DNA from: JADGGV01 sp035715725 | Lineage (GTDB): Bacteria; Gemmatimonadota; Gemmatimonadetes; Longimicrobiales; RSA9 | Direction: 5' to 3' | DNA: 51,129 bases | Assembly: GCA_035715725.1 (NCBI GenBank) | Contig: DASTKT010000161.1 | Location: 1-51,129, forward strand | Shown here: positions 8,311 through 16,159 of the stretch, piece after piece | How positions within the stretch are numbered: the stretch's first letter is position 1 | How the letters are laid out: every line of letters starts with the position of its first letter | Notes under the pieces: generated by a model | Database searches by the model: none | What the model saw: the letters and a program-made list of their open reading frames with translations, nothing else | Told to the model about the DNA's origin: nothing | Position numbers and translations under genes: made by a program

Positions 8311-10575
8311 ATGTCGCCCATCAGGTCGCGCGGCCTGCTCGCCGCGCTGTTCATATCGTCGTTCTCGCTGCTTCCCGCCCGGCTCGGCGCGGCGCCGGCC
8401 GCCGGCGCCCGCGGGGAGGACCCGCCATCGATCGTCGGCGTCGTGCGCGACAGTGCCGGCAAGCCGCTTCCCAGCGTGCAGGTCGTGCTGTCCCAGCTCA
8501 ACCGCGGCACCACCACGGACGCGGAGGGGCACTTCGAGTTCCGCGGCCTCCGTCCCGGCACCTACCACATCGACGCGGTGCTGATCGGCTTCGCGCCGGC
8601 GCACCAGCAGGTCGTCGTCCCGGCGGGCGCGACCGCGTCCGTCGAGATGACGCTGCACGTGTCGGCCGTGCAGCTCGCCGGCGTGCAGATCACGGCGTCG
8701 CCCACGGGGAGCGGCGTGCTGGCGGTCACGCAGGCGACGACGGAGGTCTCGGGGAAGGAACTGCAGCGCGAGCTGGGCGCGACGGTCGCGCAGACGCTGC
8801 AGTCCCAGCCGGGGATGGCCGTGCGCTACTCCGGCCCCGCCGCCGCGGCGCCGATCATCCGCGGGCTGACCGGCGAGCGCATCGTGGTGCTGCAGAACGG
8901 CGACCGGACGGCCGACCTGTCCGCCGCCTCCGCCGACCACGCGCTCACCGTGGACCCGCTCGCGGCCTCGCGCATCGAGGTCGTGCGCGGCCCCGCGTCG
9001 CTGCTGTACGGCAACAACGCGCTCGGCGGCGTCGTCAACGTGATCACGAACGCCACGCCGACGGACGTGCCGGACCACGTCGAGGGGTACTTCGCGACGC
9101 AGGGGCAGACCGTCGCGCCCGGCGGCGCGGTCTCGACCGGCCTGACCGTGCCGCTCGGCTCGTCGCTCGCGCTGACGGCGCAGGCCGGCGGGCGGCGGCT
9201 GGCCGACGTCCGCGTCGGCGGCGGCGCCGTACAGGAGAACACGTTCTCCCGCGACTGGCACGGCACCGCCGGCCTCGGGCTGATCCGCGGGCATACGAGC
9301 GCCGGCGGCTCGCTCGAAGCCTACGCGTTCCGCTACGGGCTCCCCGCCGCCCCCGGCAGCGACGAGGCCGGCGTGCACCTGAAGGGGGCGCGGCAGGACG
9401 CGCAGGCGCGGGCGGCCGTCGACCTCGGCACGCGCGGCCTCACCGACGTCGAGATCCACGGTACCGGCCAGTGGTACCACCACGACGAGATCGAGGCCGA
9501 CGGCGCCATCGGCACGAGCTTCCGCCTGAACACGCAGACCGTGCAGGCCACGAGCCGGACACGCTTCGGGCGCCTGGCCGGCCAGGTCGGCGCGGAGGGG
9601 CTGTTCCGCCAGTACGACGCTACGGGCGAGGAGGCGCTCACTCCGGCGGCCAACAGCAACGGCTTCGGCCTCTTCTTCTTCCAGGAGCTGCCGATCCGCG
9701 CCACCGACGACGAGCACGACCTCGTGCCCCGCCTCCAGCTCGGCGGCCGCTTCGACCGCTACGCCACCGACTCGAAGGCCGGCGACCCGAAGTTCGGGCC
9801 CGCCCGCTCCGTCGCGTTCGGCAACGTTTCCGGCTCCGTCGGCGTGAGCCTCCCGTTCTCTCAGCAGGTTTCCCTCGGCGTCAGCGTGGCGCGGGCGTTC
9901 CGCGCGCCCACCATCGAGGAGCTGTTCTCGAACGCCGTCCACGCCGCCGTCGGCGCCTACCAGGTCGGCAACCCCGACCTCGCCGCGGAGACGAACGCCG
10001 GCTTCGACGCCGTGCTGCGCGCCCAGTCCCGCCGCTTCAGCGGGCAGCTCTCCGGCTACCTGAACCGGATCAACGACTACATCGCGCCGATCGAGGTCGG
10101 CGACACCACCGTCGACGGCGAGATGCTGCCGCTCGACGTCTTCCAGCAGGCCGATGCGCGCATCTACGGCGTCGAGGGGAAGCTCGAGGGCGAGGTCGCG
10201 CGCCACATCGTCCTCGGCGTCATGGGCGACGCGCTGCGCGGCGACTTCACCCGCGGCGGGCCGCTCCCGTTCATGCCCGCCGCGCGCCTCGGCGGCTCCG
10301 CCCGCTGGGACGACGGCCGCTACTCCTTCTCCGCCGAGGCGCGCCACGCCTTCGCGCAGAACCGCGTCTCCGCGAACGAGACCGCCACCGGCGCCTACAC
10401 GCTCGTCGACCTCGCCGTCGGCGCGAACCTCATCGCCGGCGGCCGCGTGCACAACGTCACGCTCCGCGTCGACAACCTGCTCGACGAGCGCTACCGCGAT
10501 GCGACGAGCCGGATCAAGGACTTCGCGCTGAACCCCGGCCGGAACGTCAGCCTCGTCTACCGCGTGCTGTTCTGA
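8311..10575 (+). CDS. TonB-dependent outer-membrane receptor, ZnuD-like
   Basis: 754 aa after a GGGGGAGAG site. Signal about 1-27; carboxypeptidase-regulatory-like beta domain about 40-115 (IVGVVRDSAGKPLPSVQV...TTTDAEGHFEFRGLRPGTY); plug about 135-255; the rest is the 22-strand barrel, ending in Phe as expected for BAM recognition. The plug has RIEVVRGPASLLYGNNALGG preceded by SADHALTVDPL, the pattern seen in ZnuD-type zinc or haem receptors. The barrel region HHDEIEADG and a following acidic segment could bind metal. With the upstream His/Cys protein this suggests metal import energised by TonB. Zn specificity is inferred, not shown. Confidence 0.88.
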   Translation: MSPIRSRGLLAALFISSFSLLPARLGAAPAAGARGEDPPSIVGVVRDSAGKPLPSVQVVLSQLNRGTTTDAEGHFEFRGLRPGTYHIDAVLIGFAPAHQQVVVPAGATASVEMTLHVSAVQLAGVQITASPTGSGVLAVTQATTEVSGKELQRELGATVAQTLQSQPGMAVRYSGPAAAAPIIRGLTGERIVVLQNGDRTADLSAASADHALTVDPLAASRIEVVRGPASLLYGNNALGGVVNVITNATPTDVPDHVEGYFATQGQTVAPGGAVSTGLTVPLGSSLALTAQAGGRRLADVRVGGGAVQENTFSRDWHGTAGLGLIRGHTSAGGSLEAYAFRYGLPAAPGSDEAGVHLKGARQDAQARAAVDLGTRGLTDVEIHGTGQWYHHDEIEADGAIGTSFRLNTQTVQATSRTRFGRLAGQVGAEGLFRQYDATGEEALTPAANSNGFGLFFFQELPIRATDDEHDLVPRLQLGGRFDRYATDSKAGDPKFGPARSVAFGNVSGSVGVSLPFSQQVSLGVSVARAFRAPTIEELFSNAVHAAVGAYQVGNPDLAAETNAGFDAVLRAQSRRFSGQLSGYLNRINDYIAPIEVGDTTVDGEMLPLDVFQQADARIYGVEGKLEGEVARHIVLGVMGDALRGDFTRGGPLPFMPAARLGGSARWDDGRYSFSAEARHAFAQNRVSANETATGAYTLVDLAVGANLIAGGRVHNVTLRVDNLLDERYRDATSRIKDFALNPGRNVSLVYRVLF

Positions 10576-10583
10576 GCCGCACA

Positions 10584-10619
10584 CGCGCCGCGCCGGGAGA
10601 CCGATCCCGGCGCGGCGCG
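10584..10619 (+). terminator. 15-bp hairpin after the TonB receptor gene
   Basis: A perfect 15-bp stem (10584-10598 with 10605-10619) closes a GACCGA loop, starting 9 nt after the receptor stop codon. There is no long T-tract, which is usual for GC-rich genomes. Confidence 0.7.
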
Positions 10620-10757
10620 GAAGGTCCCTCCCGGCGCCCGGCGCATGCTCGCGGAACCGCGCTCGCCGTCGCCGTCTTTCGCCGTTGCAACCGCCGCATC
10701 GCCCCACCGGGCGCGCACCCGCCGCGCCCGCTCCGTCCCCCTTCCCCGGAGGTCGCC

Positions 10758-11291
10758 ATGCGTACCCTTCCGCGCTTCACGGGTCTCCTGGCCGGAACGC
10801 TCCTCCTCGGCTGCGGCCGCCCCGACGCCGACCCGACCACCCCGCGCGACGTCACGATCCCGGTGTACGCGATCCACGAGGCGGACAACTTCAGCGCCGC
10901 GCCGCTGCGCGGGGAGAACGAAGTGCCGCCCGTGGACACGAAGGCGGTCGGCCAGGCCTCGTTCCACCTGCGCAACGACGGCCAGACGGTCGACTACGTG
11001 GTGACGGTCTCGAACATGGTCGGCGTCACGCAGTCCCACATCCACATCGGGCCGCCCGGCGTCAACGGCCCCATCGTCGTGTTCCTCTTCGGGCTCGTCC
11101 CGGCGGGCGTCGACGTGACCGGCCTCCTGGCCAAGGGCTCGTTCACGCAGGCCGACCTGATTCCCCGCCCGGCCATCGGCTTCGGCGGCACGCTGGCCGA
11201 GCTGCTCGCCGCCATGCGCAGCGGCAACGCCTACGCCAACGTCCACACCCTGGCGCACCCCGGCGGCGAGATCCGGGCGCAGATCCGGTGA
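10758..11291 (+). CDS. CHRD-domain lipoprotein
   Basis: 177 aa; the start at 10758 follows GGAGGT. The lipobox is TLLLGC (Cys19). The mature protein is a CHRD domain: it opens LRGENEVPPVDTKAVGQASF, continues through YVVTVSNMVGVTQSHIHIGPPGVNGPIVVFLF and ends ANVHTLAHPGGEIRAQI. CHRD is an immunoglobulin-like module first seen in chordin; in bacteria it appears on exported proteins of unknown role. The H-x-H and HPGGE positions are typical of the family and could bind a metal. It is separated by a terminator from the receptor, so probably expressed on its own. Confidence 0.88.
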   Translation: MRTLPRFTGLLAGTLLLGCGRPDADPTTPRDVTIPVYAIHEADNFSAAPLRGENEVPPVDTKAVGQASFHLRNDGQTVDYVVTVSNMVGVTQSHIHIGPPGVNGPIVVFLFGLVPAGVDVTGLLAKGSFTQADLIPRPAIGFGGTLAELLAAMRSGNAYANVHTLAHPGGEIRAQIR

Positions 11292-11374
11292 CACTCCGCC
11301 CGTTTCGCGGCGGCCCCGGACGGGATATTCATTCGTCCCGTCCCATCCACCGCCCGGGAATGAGAGGAAAGCCC

Positions 11375-12673
11375 ATGCTCTTCCAGCTCCGCATGTCGAT
11401 CGTCGCCGTGCTCGTGTCCGCGGGTGCGCTCGCGGGGCAAGCGAGAAGCGCGCAGCGGGGCGTCTACTATCCCGGCCCGGACCGGGAGTGGGAGCGGCGC
11501 ACGCCGGCGCAGGTGGGGCTGGATGCCGAGAGGCTCGAGCAGGCCATCTCCTACGCGAAGGCGAACGAGAGCAAGGGCTCGCGGGACCTGGAGGTGCAGC
11601 ACTACCGGACGTTCGGGCGGGAGCCGTTCGGCGAGGGGATCGGGCCGTTCCAGACGCGGGGCGATGCGACGGGCGTGGTGCTGCGCCACGGCTACATCGT
11701 GGCGGAGTGGGGCGAGCCGGAGCGTGTCGACATGACGTTCAGCGTGACGAAGAGCTTCCTGTCGAGCACGGTCGGGGTGGCGTTCGACCGGGGGCTGATC
11801 CGCAGCGTACGGGATACGGTCCGGTCGTACGTCGGGCCGATTTTCCCGTACTCGCCGGACCGGGATGGGCGGGTGGACGCGGAGCGGACGGGGGTGCAGC
11901 CGATCCGGCTGTTCGAGACGGAGCACGACCGTCGCATCACCTGGGACGACCTGCTGCGGCAGGTCAGCGACTGGGAGGGGACGCTCTGGGGGAAGCCGGA
12001 GTGGGCGGACCGGCCGACGGGGGAGCCGGCGCAGTGGGCGACGCGGCCGCGCAACGCGCCGGGCTCGGTGTACGAGTACAACGACGTGCGGGTCAACGTG
12101 CTGGCGCTGGCGGCGACGAACGTGTGGCGACGGCCGCTGCCGCAGGTCCTGCGCGAGTATGTCATGGACCCGATCGACGCCTCGCCCACGTGGCGCTGGG
12201 TGGGGTACGAGAACTCGTGGATCGAGCTGGACGGGGAGCCGGTGCAGGCGGTCGGCGGCGGCGGGCACTGGGGCGGCGGGATGTTCATCGACGCGCGGGA
12301 CATGGCCCGCTTCGGCTACCTGACGCTGCGGCGTGGCCGCTGGAAGGACCGGCAGATCCTGTCGGAGGCGTGGGTGCGGATGGCGCTGACGCCCACGCCC
12401 GCGCAACCGACGTACGGCTTCATGAACTGGTTCCTGAACACGGACCGCAAGCTGTGGCCGAGCGCGCCCGCCACGGCGTGGGCGCACCTCGGGAACGGCA
12501 CGAACATGATCTTCGTCGACCCGGACGACGACCTCGTCGTCGTCGTGCGCTGGATCGAGAACGGCGCGATCGACGGCTTCCTGCAGCGACTGCTGGCGGC
12601 GGTCCGGGACCGCCGCACGGTCGAGGTCACGAGCCCGGCGACGCCGGCTTCGGTGCCTCGACCTTCACGTTGA
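11375..12673 (+). CDS. Exported beta-lactamase-fold serine hydrolase
   Basis: 432 aa; I chose ATG 11375 because GAGAGGAAA precedes it at good distance (ATG 11360 is a weaker alternative). Sec signal to about residue 22. Class-C beta-lactamase/esterase family (PF00144): the nucleophile motif SVTKS (SxxK) is present, the second motif reads YEYNDVRVN where the family usually has YxN, and the third motif is HLGNG in place of KTG. The motif variants fit a carboxylesterase or peptidase rather than a true beta-lactamase. Long Trp-rich loops (WGKPEWADRP, PTWRWVGYENSW) are seen in esterase-like members. Its 3' end overlaps the next minus-strand gene by 47 nt. Confidence 0.87.
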   Translation: MLFQLRMSIVAVLVSAGALAGQARSAQRGVYYPGPDREWERRTPAQVGLDAERLEQAISYAKANESKGSRDLEVQHYRTFGREPFGEGIGPFQTRGDATGVVLRHGYIVAEWGEPERVDMTFSVTKSFLSSTVGVAFDRGLIRSVRDTVRSYVGPIFPYSPDRDGRVDAERTGVQPIRLFETEHDRRITWDDLLRQVSDWEGTLWGKPEWADRPTGEPAQWATRPRNAPGSVYEYNDVRVNVLALAATNVWRRPLPQVLREYVMDPIDASPTWRWVGYENSWIELDGEPVQAVGGGGHWGGGMFIDARDMARFGYLTLRRGRWKDRQILSEAWVRMALTPTPAQPTYGFMNWFLNTDRKLWPSAPATAWAHLGNGTNMIFVDPDDDLVVVVRWIENGAIDGFLQRLLAAVRDRRTVEVTSPATPASVPRPSR

Positions 12674-12809
12674 TGTCGCGGTTGGTATCGGCGCGGGTGC
12701 CGAAGACCCCGCTGAAGTAGAGGATCGCGCCCAGCAGCAGCACCAGGATCACGCCCAGCAGGAAGTAGATCCCGCCGGTCCCTCCTTCACTCGCCTGTCC
12801 GTTCGCCAT
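12627..12809 (-). CDS. Small single-pass membrane protein
   Basis: 60 aa from ATG 12809, preceded by a G-rich stretch. The protein has a Gly/Ser-rich N-terminus, one transmembrane helix (about 13-34, GGIYFLLGVILVLLLGAILYF) and a hydrophilic tail INVKVEAPKP. It runs into the 3' end of the upstream-strand hydrolase gene. The clean TM pattern and its separation from the antisense frame support coding; the function is unknown. Confidence 0.6.
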   Translation of the reverse strand: MANGQASEGGTGGIYFLLGVILVLLLGAILYFSGVFGTRADTNRDINVKVEAPKPASPGS

Positions 12810-13011
12810 GGCGTTCCCCCCCGTTCGGATTGCCGTTTCGGCGTCCCGGGGGGAGTGTGCAAACTGCTTGCCGGAAAACGAGATGACTTGGGGCGGGAAG
12901 CTCGGGCGGCGGGTGCGCCGGGACGAGGACGCCGGCTCCGCGGATGGGGTGCTGCCCGAGGGGCGTGCCGTGGGCCGCGCGAACGCCGGGCCCGGAGTCG
13001 AACGGTGCTCT

Positions 13012-13197
13012 CTACCGGCCCGCGGCCACCGGCAGCAGCGACGCGTAGCGACGCTGGAACGCGGGCGCCAGGCGCTCGCACCACTGCTCGACCGTCCCCC
13101 CACGGGAGACGTAACGCGCGAGCAGCGCTCGCTGGAGCGCCATATAAGCGGCAAACGGATCGCCGTTCAGTTCGAGGTATCGCTGGGCAAGGATCAT
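13012..13197 (-). CDS. Doubtful small hypothetical protein
   Basis: 61 aa, MILAQRYLELNGDPFAAYMA..., with a balanced amino-acid mix and a helix-forming pattern unlike the Arg/Gly/Ala-rich noise frames around it. There is no convincing ribosome binding site and no domain I recognise. It may be a remnant of a longer gene or a real small cytoplasmic protein. Confidence 0.3.
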   Translation of the reverse strand: MILAQRYLELNGDPFAAYMALQRALLARYVSRGGTVEQWCERLAPAFQRRYASLLPVAAGR

Positions 13198-13381
13198 GTT
13201 CAGGTTACCGTACGGTCGCTGGCGGCGTGGGTGTCAGCGCCGCGAGGCGACGTCCGCAGGCGTGGAATTGCGAAGAGCGTGCCGACGCGCGGAATTCGGC
13301 GTAAGCCTAAGGGCCAGTAAGGATTTGTAGGAATGAGGGGGCCGCGGGCGGGGTCGCCGGGTGGCGCATTCCGATCACGGC

Positions 13382-13411
13382 GGTGGACACTTCGTGCCGG
13401 AAGTGTCCACC
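13382..13411. promoter_or_regulatory. Perfect 12-bp inverted repeat, possible operator or attenuator
   Basis: GGTGGACACTTC (13382-13393) and its exact complement (13400-13411) flank the loop GTGCCG. It lies about 130 nt before the first small membrane-protein gene and is not followed by T residues. A dyad for a dimeric regulator or a 5'-leader hairpin are both possible. Confidence 0.4.
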
Positions 13412-13542
13412 TGTGGCGCCGGCGGCGCCTAAAGTCCGCCGGGAGCGCGGCCGATACTCGGACGAGTGGTATGCGCGGCAACGGGGCCGCGGCGTCGCCG
13501 TGGCCCCCAACCGCACCGGGCCACCCTCGCCTTCGGAGCCAT

Positions 13543-13674
13543 ATGCCCAACGCCCTCCGCACCATCCCCGCAGAGTACGCCTTCGGAGTGCTCCTCTTCG
13601 CCGTTTGCGCCTTCGGCGGCGCCGTGATGGTCCTCCGGATGGGCCGCCGGAGGACGAGCGCGAAGAAGGACTGA
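13543..13674 (+). CDS. Tiny membrane protein (43 aa)
   Basis: From ATG 13543 with GGAG 5 nt upstream: one transmembrane helix (about 13-32, FGVLLFAVCAFGGAVMVL) followed by a basic Arg/Lys tail (RMGRRRTSAKKD), giving a cytoplasmic C-terminus by the positive-inside rule. It precedes another tiny membrane protein by 35 nt with the same direction, so the two probably form a pair. No family recognised. Confidence 0.5.
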   Translation: MPNALRTIPAEYAFGVLLFAVCAFGGAVMVLRMGRRRTSAKKD

Positions 13675-13709
13675 CGCTCGAGCCCGTCGGCCCCACGGAG
13701 GATACGTTC

Positions 13710-13844
13710 ATGACGCTCGATGCCGCGAAGGAACAGGCGCTGACGATCCTGATGGTTTCCGCGTGCGCGATCGCGCTGGCGGGGATCCTCTACCGCATCT
13801 TCCGGGAGCGCGCGGCGAAGCGCGAGCCGAAGCCGCAGGACTGA
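13710..13844 (+). CDS. Tiny membrane protein (44 aa)
   Basis: From ATG 13710 behind a strong GGAGG (13697-13701). It has a short acidic N-terminus, one transmembrane helix (about 10-29, ALTILMVSACAIALAGILY) and a basic C-terminal tail (RIFRERAAKREPKPQ). Layout and size mirror the gene just upstream. A very long hairpin follows 20 nt after the stop, closing the transcript. Unknown function. Confidence 0.6.
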   Translation: MTLDAAKEQALTILMVSACAIALAGILYRIFRERAAKREPKPQD

Positions 13845-13863
13845 TCGCCCCGGCATCCGGGCC

Positions 13864-13916
13864 GAACGCCCGCGCCCCGCGGCGCTCCGAGAGGAGCCCG
13901 CGGGGCGCGGGCGTTC
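13864..13916 (+). terminator. Very long hairpin terminator
   Basis: An outer 19-bp perfect stem (13864-13882 with 13898-13916) continues after a one-base bulge (C13883) into an inner GCTCC/GGAGC stem (84-88 with 93-97) topped by a GAGA tetraloop. It lies between the tiny membrane-protein genes and the treT-like gene. There is no T-tract. Confidence 0.7.
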
Positions 13917-13991
13917 GTGCTGGTGCGTCCCGTGGCACTCCGCTTGAACTCCGGGAAATCTCCGCGGGCGGCTCGAGCAGAGGAGGGTGCG

Positions 13992-15479
13992 GTGGCGAAG
14001 ATCGTGGATGTCGCGTCGAGGACGACACTGTACGAGTACGGCGAGGTGGCGGAGCTGGCGGGGAAGGTGCGCGACCTGCGAACGGACGCGGAGCGGCTCG
14101 TGCCGGAGATCCGCGGGCGTCGCGTCTGGATGGTGAACTCGACGGCGCACGGCGGCGGCGTGGCGGAGATGCTGCCCACGGAGGTGTCGCTGCTCCGCGA
14201 GCTGGGTGTGGACGCTCGCTGGGTCGTGATGGAGGCCACGGAGCCGGCGTTCTTCCCGCTGACCAAGCGGCTGCACAACATGCTGCACGCGGCGCCGGGG
14301 CCGCCGCTCACGCCGGCGGACCGCGAGCTGTACGAGTCCGTGAGCCGCGAGAACGCGCAGGAGCTGCTGCGGCTCGTCACGCGGGACGACATCCTGGTGA
14401 TCCACGATCCGCAGCCGATGGGCGCCGGCGCGATGGTGAAGCAGGAGCTCGGGCTGCCCACGATCTGGCGGTGCCACATCGGGGTGGACGTACGGAGCCC
14501 CGAGGTGGAGGCGGCCTGGGCGTTCCTGGAGCCGTACGCGCGGATGTACGACCGGGCGCTGTTCACGGCGTCGGAGTACGTGCCGGGCTACCTCTCCGCG
14601 CACTCGGAGATCATGTATCCGGCGCTGGACCCGCTCAGCCACAAGAACCGCGACCTCTCGCTGCACCACCTCGTCGGCACGCTGTGCGCCTCCGCGCTCG
14701 CGGTGCCGTACTGGCCGCTGGTGGCGCCGGAGTTCCGGACGGCGGCCCGCCGCCTCCAGCCCGACGGCACGTTCGCGAGCGCGACGCTGCCGGAGGACCT
14801 GGGGCTGATCGGCCGGCCGATCATCAGCGAGGTGTCGCGCTGGGATCGGCTGAAAGGCTTCCCCCAGCTCATGGAGGGCTTCCGGCGGATGAAGCTGCGG
14901 GCCGAGCCGAGACACGTCGGCGACAGCCAGATCCGGCTGCGGCTGCGGATCGTGCGGCTCGTGCTCGCGGGCCCGGACCCGGCGGCGGTGCAGGACGACC
15001 CGGAGGCGCTCGGGGTGCTGACCGAGCTGAAGGAACGGTTCCGGGAGCTGGAGCCGCCCGTGCAGCGCGACGTCGCGATCCTCGCCCTGCCGATGGAGTC
15101 CCGCCCCGAGAACGCGCTCATGGTGAACGCGATCCAGCGGGCGTCGACCATCGTCGCCCAGAACTCGCTGCGCGAGGGGTTCGGGCTGACCGTGGCCGAG
15201 GCGATGTTCAAGCGCCGGCCCGTGCTCGGGAACCGGCGCGCGGTAGGCGTGCGGCTGCAGGTACGCGACGGCGTGGACGGCCGCCTCGTGGAGGACCCCG
15301 AGGACCCGACCGAGATCGCCGACGTCATGGAGGAGATGCTCGCGCACGACGAGCGGCGCGAGGCGTGGGGCCGCGCCGCGCAACGTCGCGCCTACGACAA
15401 GTTCCTTATATTCTCCCTCCTCAGTCAGTGGCTCGACGTGTTCGCGCGGGTCGCACACAGGCGGTCCACCGGGGAATGA
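13992..15479 (+). CDS. treT: Trehalose synthase-like GT4 glycosyltransferase (TreT type)
   Basis: 495 aa from GTG 13992, which sits behind AGGAGGG; an upstream in-frame GTG lacks a site. Retaining GT-B enzyme; TreT makes trehalose from an NDP-glucose donor and glucose. Family features: VNSTAHGGGVAEML with the acceptor-loop glycines (about 49-62), VIHDPQPMG, WRCHIGVDV, and in the C-terminal donor domain NSLREGFGLTVAEAMFKRRPVLG with the EGFGLTVAEA motif. A Trp-rich insertion occupies about 190-235 and the DPLSHKNRDLS segment matches the family. The next gene, 15 nt on, encodes a small membrane protein. Trehalose as product is inferred from the family. Confidence 0.82.
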   Translation: MAKIVDVASRTTLYEYGEVAELAGKVRDLRTDAERLVPEIRGRRVWMVNSTAHGGGVAEMLPTEVSLLRELGVDARWVVMEATEPAFFPLTKRLHNMLHAAPGPPLTPADRELYESVSRENAQELLRLVTRDDILVIHDPQPMGAGAMVKQELGLPTIWRCHIGVDVRSPEVEAAWAFLEPYARMYDRALFTASEYVPGYLSAHSEIMYPALDPLSHKNRDLSLHHLVGTLCASALAVPYWPLVAPEFRTAARRLQPDGTFASATLPEDLGLIGRPIISEVSRWDRLKGFPQLMEGFRRMKLRAEPRHVGDSQIRLRLRIVRLVLAGPDPAAVQDDPEALGVLTELKERFRELEPPVQRDVAILALPMESRPENALMVNAIQRASTIVAQNSLREGFGLTVAEAMFKRRPVLGNRRAVGVRLQVRDGVDGRLVEDPEDPTEIADVMEEMLAHDERREAWGRAAQRRAYDKFLIFSLLSQWLDVFARVAHRRSTGE

Positions 15480-15494
15480 GAGGCGGCGCAAGCG

Positions 15495-15857
15495 ATGCGG
15501 TTCATCATCCGGCTGCTGGTGACGGCGGCGGCGCTCTGGGCAGCGGTGGCGCTGGTGCCGGGGATCCTGTTCCGGGGTCCGTGGTGGGAGCTGCTCGTCG
15601 TGGCGCTCGTCTTCGGCGTGCTGAACGCCGTCATCCGGCCGATCCTCCTCATGCTGAGCTGTCCGCTCGTCGTGCTGACGCTCGGCCTCTTCATCTTCAT
15701 CCTGAACGGCTTCCTGCTCTGGCTGACCGGCAGCGTGTCCCAGGCGCTGGGCGTCGACTTCCGCGTGGAAGGCGTCGGCGCGGCGATCGTCGGCGCGCTG
15801 GTGGTCAGCATCGTCAGCTTGCTGCTGAACATCTTCGTGGGGGACAGGAGCGATTGA
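15495..15857 (+). CDS. Phage-holin-superfamily-IV (YvlD-like) membrane protein
   Basis: 120 aa with about four transmembrane helices (RFIIRLLVTAAALWAAVALV, LLVVALVFGVLNAVI, LSCPLVVLTLGLFIFILNGF, IVGALVVSIVSLLLNIFV). The NAVIRPI...PLVVLTLGLF..LNG pattern is that of the YvlD family, often annotated as mycobacterial four-TM holin. These are chromosomal stress-linked membrane proteins, not lysis genes, and no phage genes are near. It starts 15 nt after the TreT-like gene and is probably cotranscribed. Confidence 0.85.
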   Translation: MRFIIRLLVTAAALWAAVALVPGILFRGPWWELLVVALVFGVLNAVIRPILLMLSCPLVVLTLGLFIFILNGFLLWLTGSVSQALGVDFRVEGVGAAIVGALVVSIVSLLLNIFVGDRSD

Positions 15858-16045
15858 GGTCGCCGCTGGCGCGGCTCCCGCGAGGGGTCGCGCTGGCGCG
15901 CTCCCGCGAGAGGGCGAGCTGCGCCCGCCCGCAAGAGGTCGCGCTGGCGCGCTCCCGCAAGAGGGCGGGCTGCGCCCGCCCGCAAGAGGTCGCCCGCTGC
16001 GCGGGCTCCCGCGAGAGGGCACGCTCGCAGGTGGCCGCTCGCGGC
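15858..16045. repeat. Tandem hairpin repeat, about seven units of 25-29 bp
   Basis: Units begin GAGGTCG or GAGGGCG and end CTCCCGCAA or CTCCCGCGA. Between these conserved ends is a variable mini-hairpin with a TGC, TGG or similar loop, for example GGGCGGGC-TGC-GCCCGCCC near 15964. Two adjacent units also form a 51-bp higher-order period. The conserved junction CTCCCGCAAGAG is itself a small dyad. A second, shorter array of the same family lies at about 42644-42712. The most downstream unit is degenerate. Confidence 0.75.
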
Positions 16046-16071
16046 GGCAATCCGGGGCGCGGGCGCGCTCG

Positions 16072-16077
16072 TATACT
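16072..16077 (+). promoter_or_regulatory. Candidate -10 element for the S33 hydrolase gene
   Basis: TATACT stands out in very GC-rich DNA, 83 nt before the start codon. The -35 position 17 nt upstream does not match TTGACA well, so this is a partial promoter call. Confidence 0.35.
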
Positions 16078-16159
16078 AGCGGCGCGCCGCCGGGGGCGCC
16101 GCGGGACGCCGGCCGGCGAGCCGCGGGTCGCATGCCACCGCTCACTCCGCGAGGTCACC

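Larger units (their letters stand above)
12810..13542. other. Mostly non-coding region
   Basis: About 730 bases hold only one weak candidate, a minus-strand frame at 13012-13197 (listed separately), and one clear inverted repeat (13382-13411). The plus-strand frames are Arg/Gly-rich and show no start site or domain. Base composition dips near 13260-13330 (TTCGGCGTAAGCCTAAGG and AAGGATTTGTAGGAATG), which may mark promoter DNA for the small membrane-protein genes that follow. Confidence 0.4.

Noticed and set aside
8236..10707. 823-codon minus-strand frame opposite the TonB receptor
   Set aside because: No signal, no domain and a composition dominated by Arg, Ala, Gly and Val; the plus-strand receptor explains the region.
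15495..15857. Phage holin or prophage remnant
   Set aside because: The protein is of the chromosomal YvlD type; no integrase, portal, capsid or lysin is nearby.
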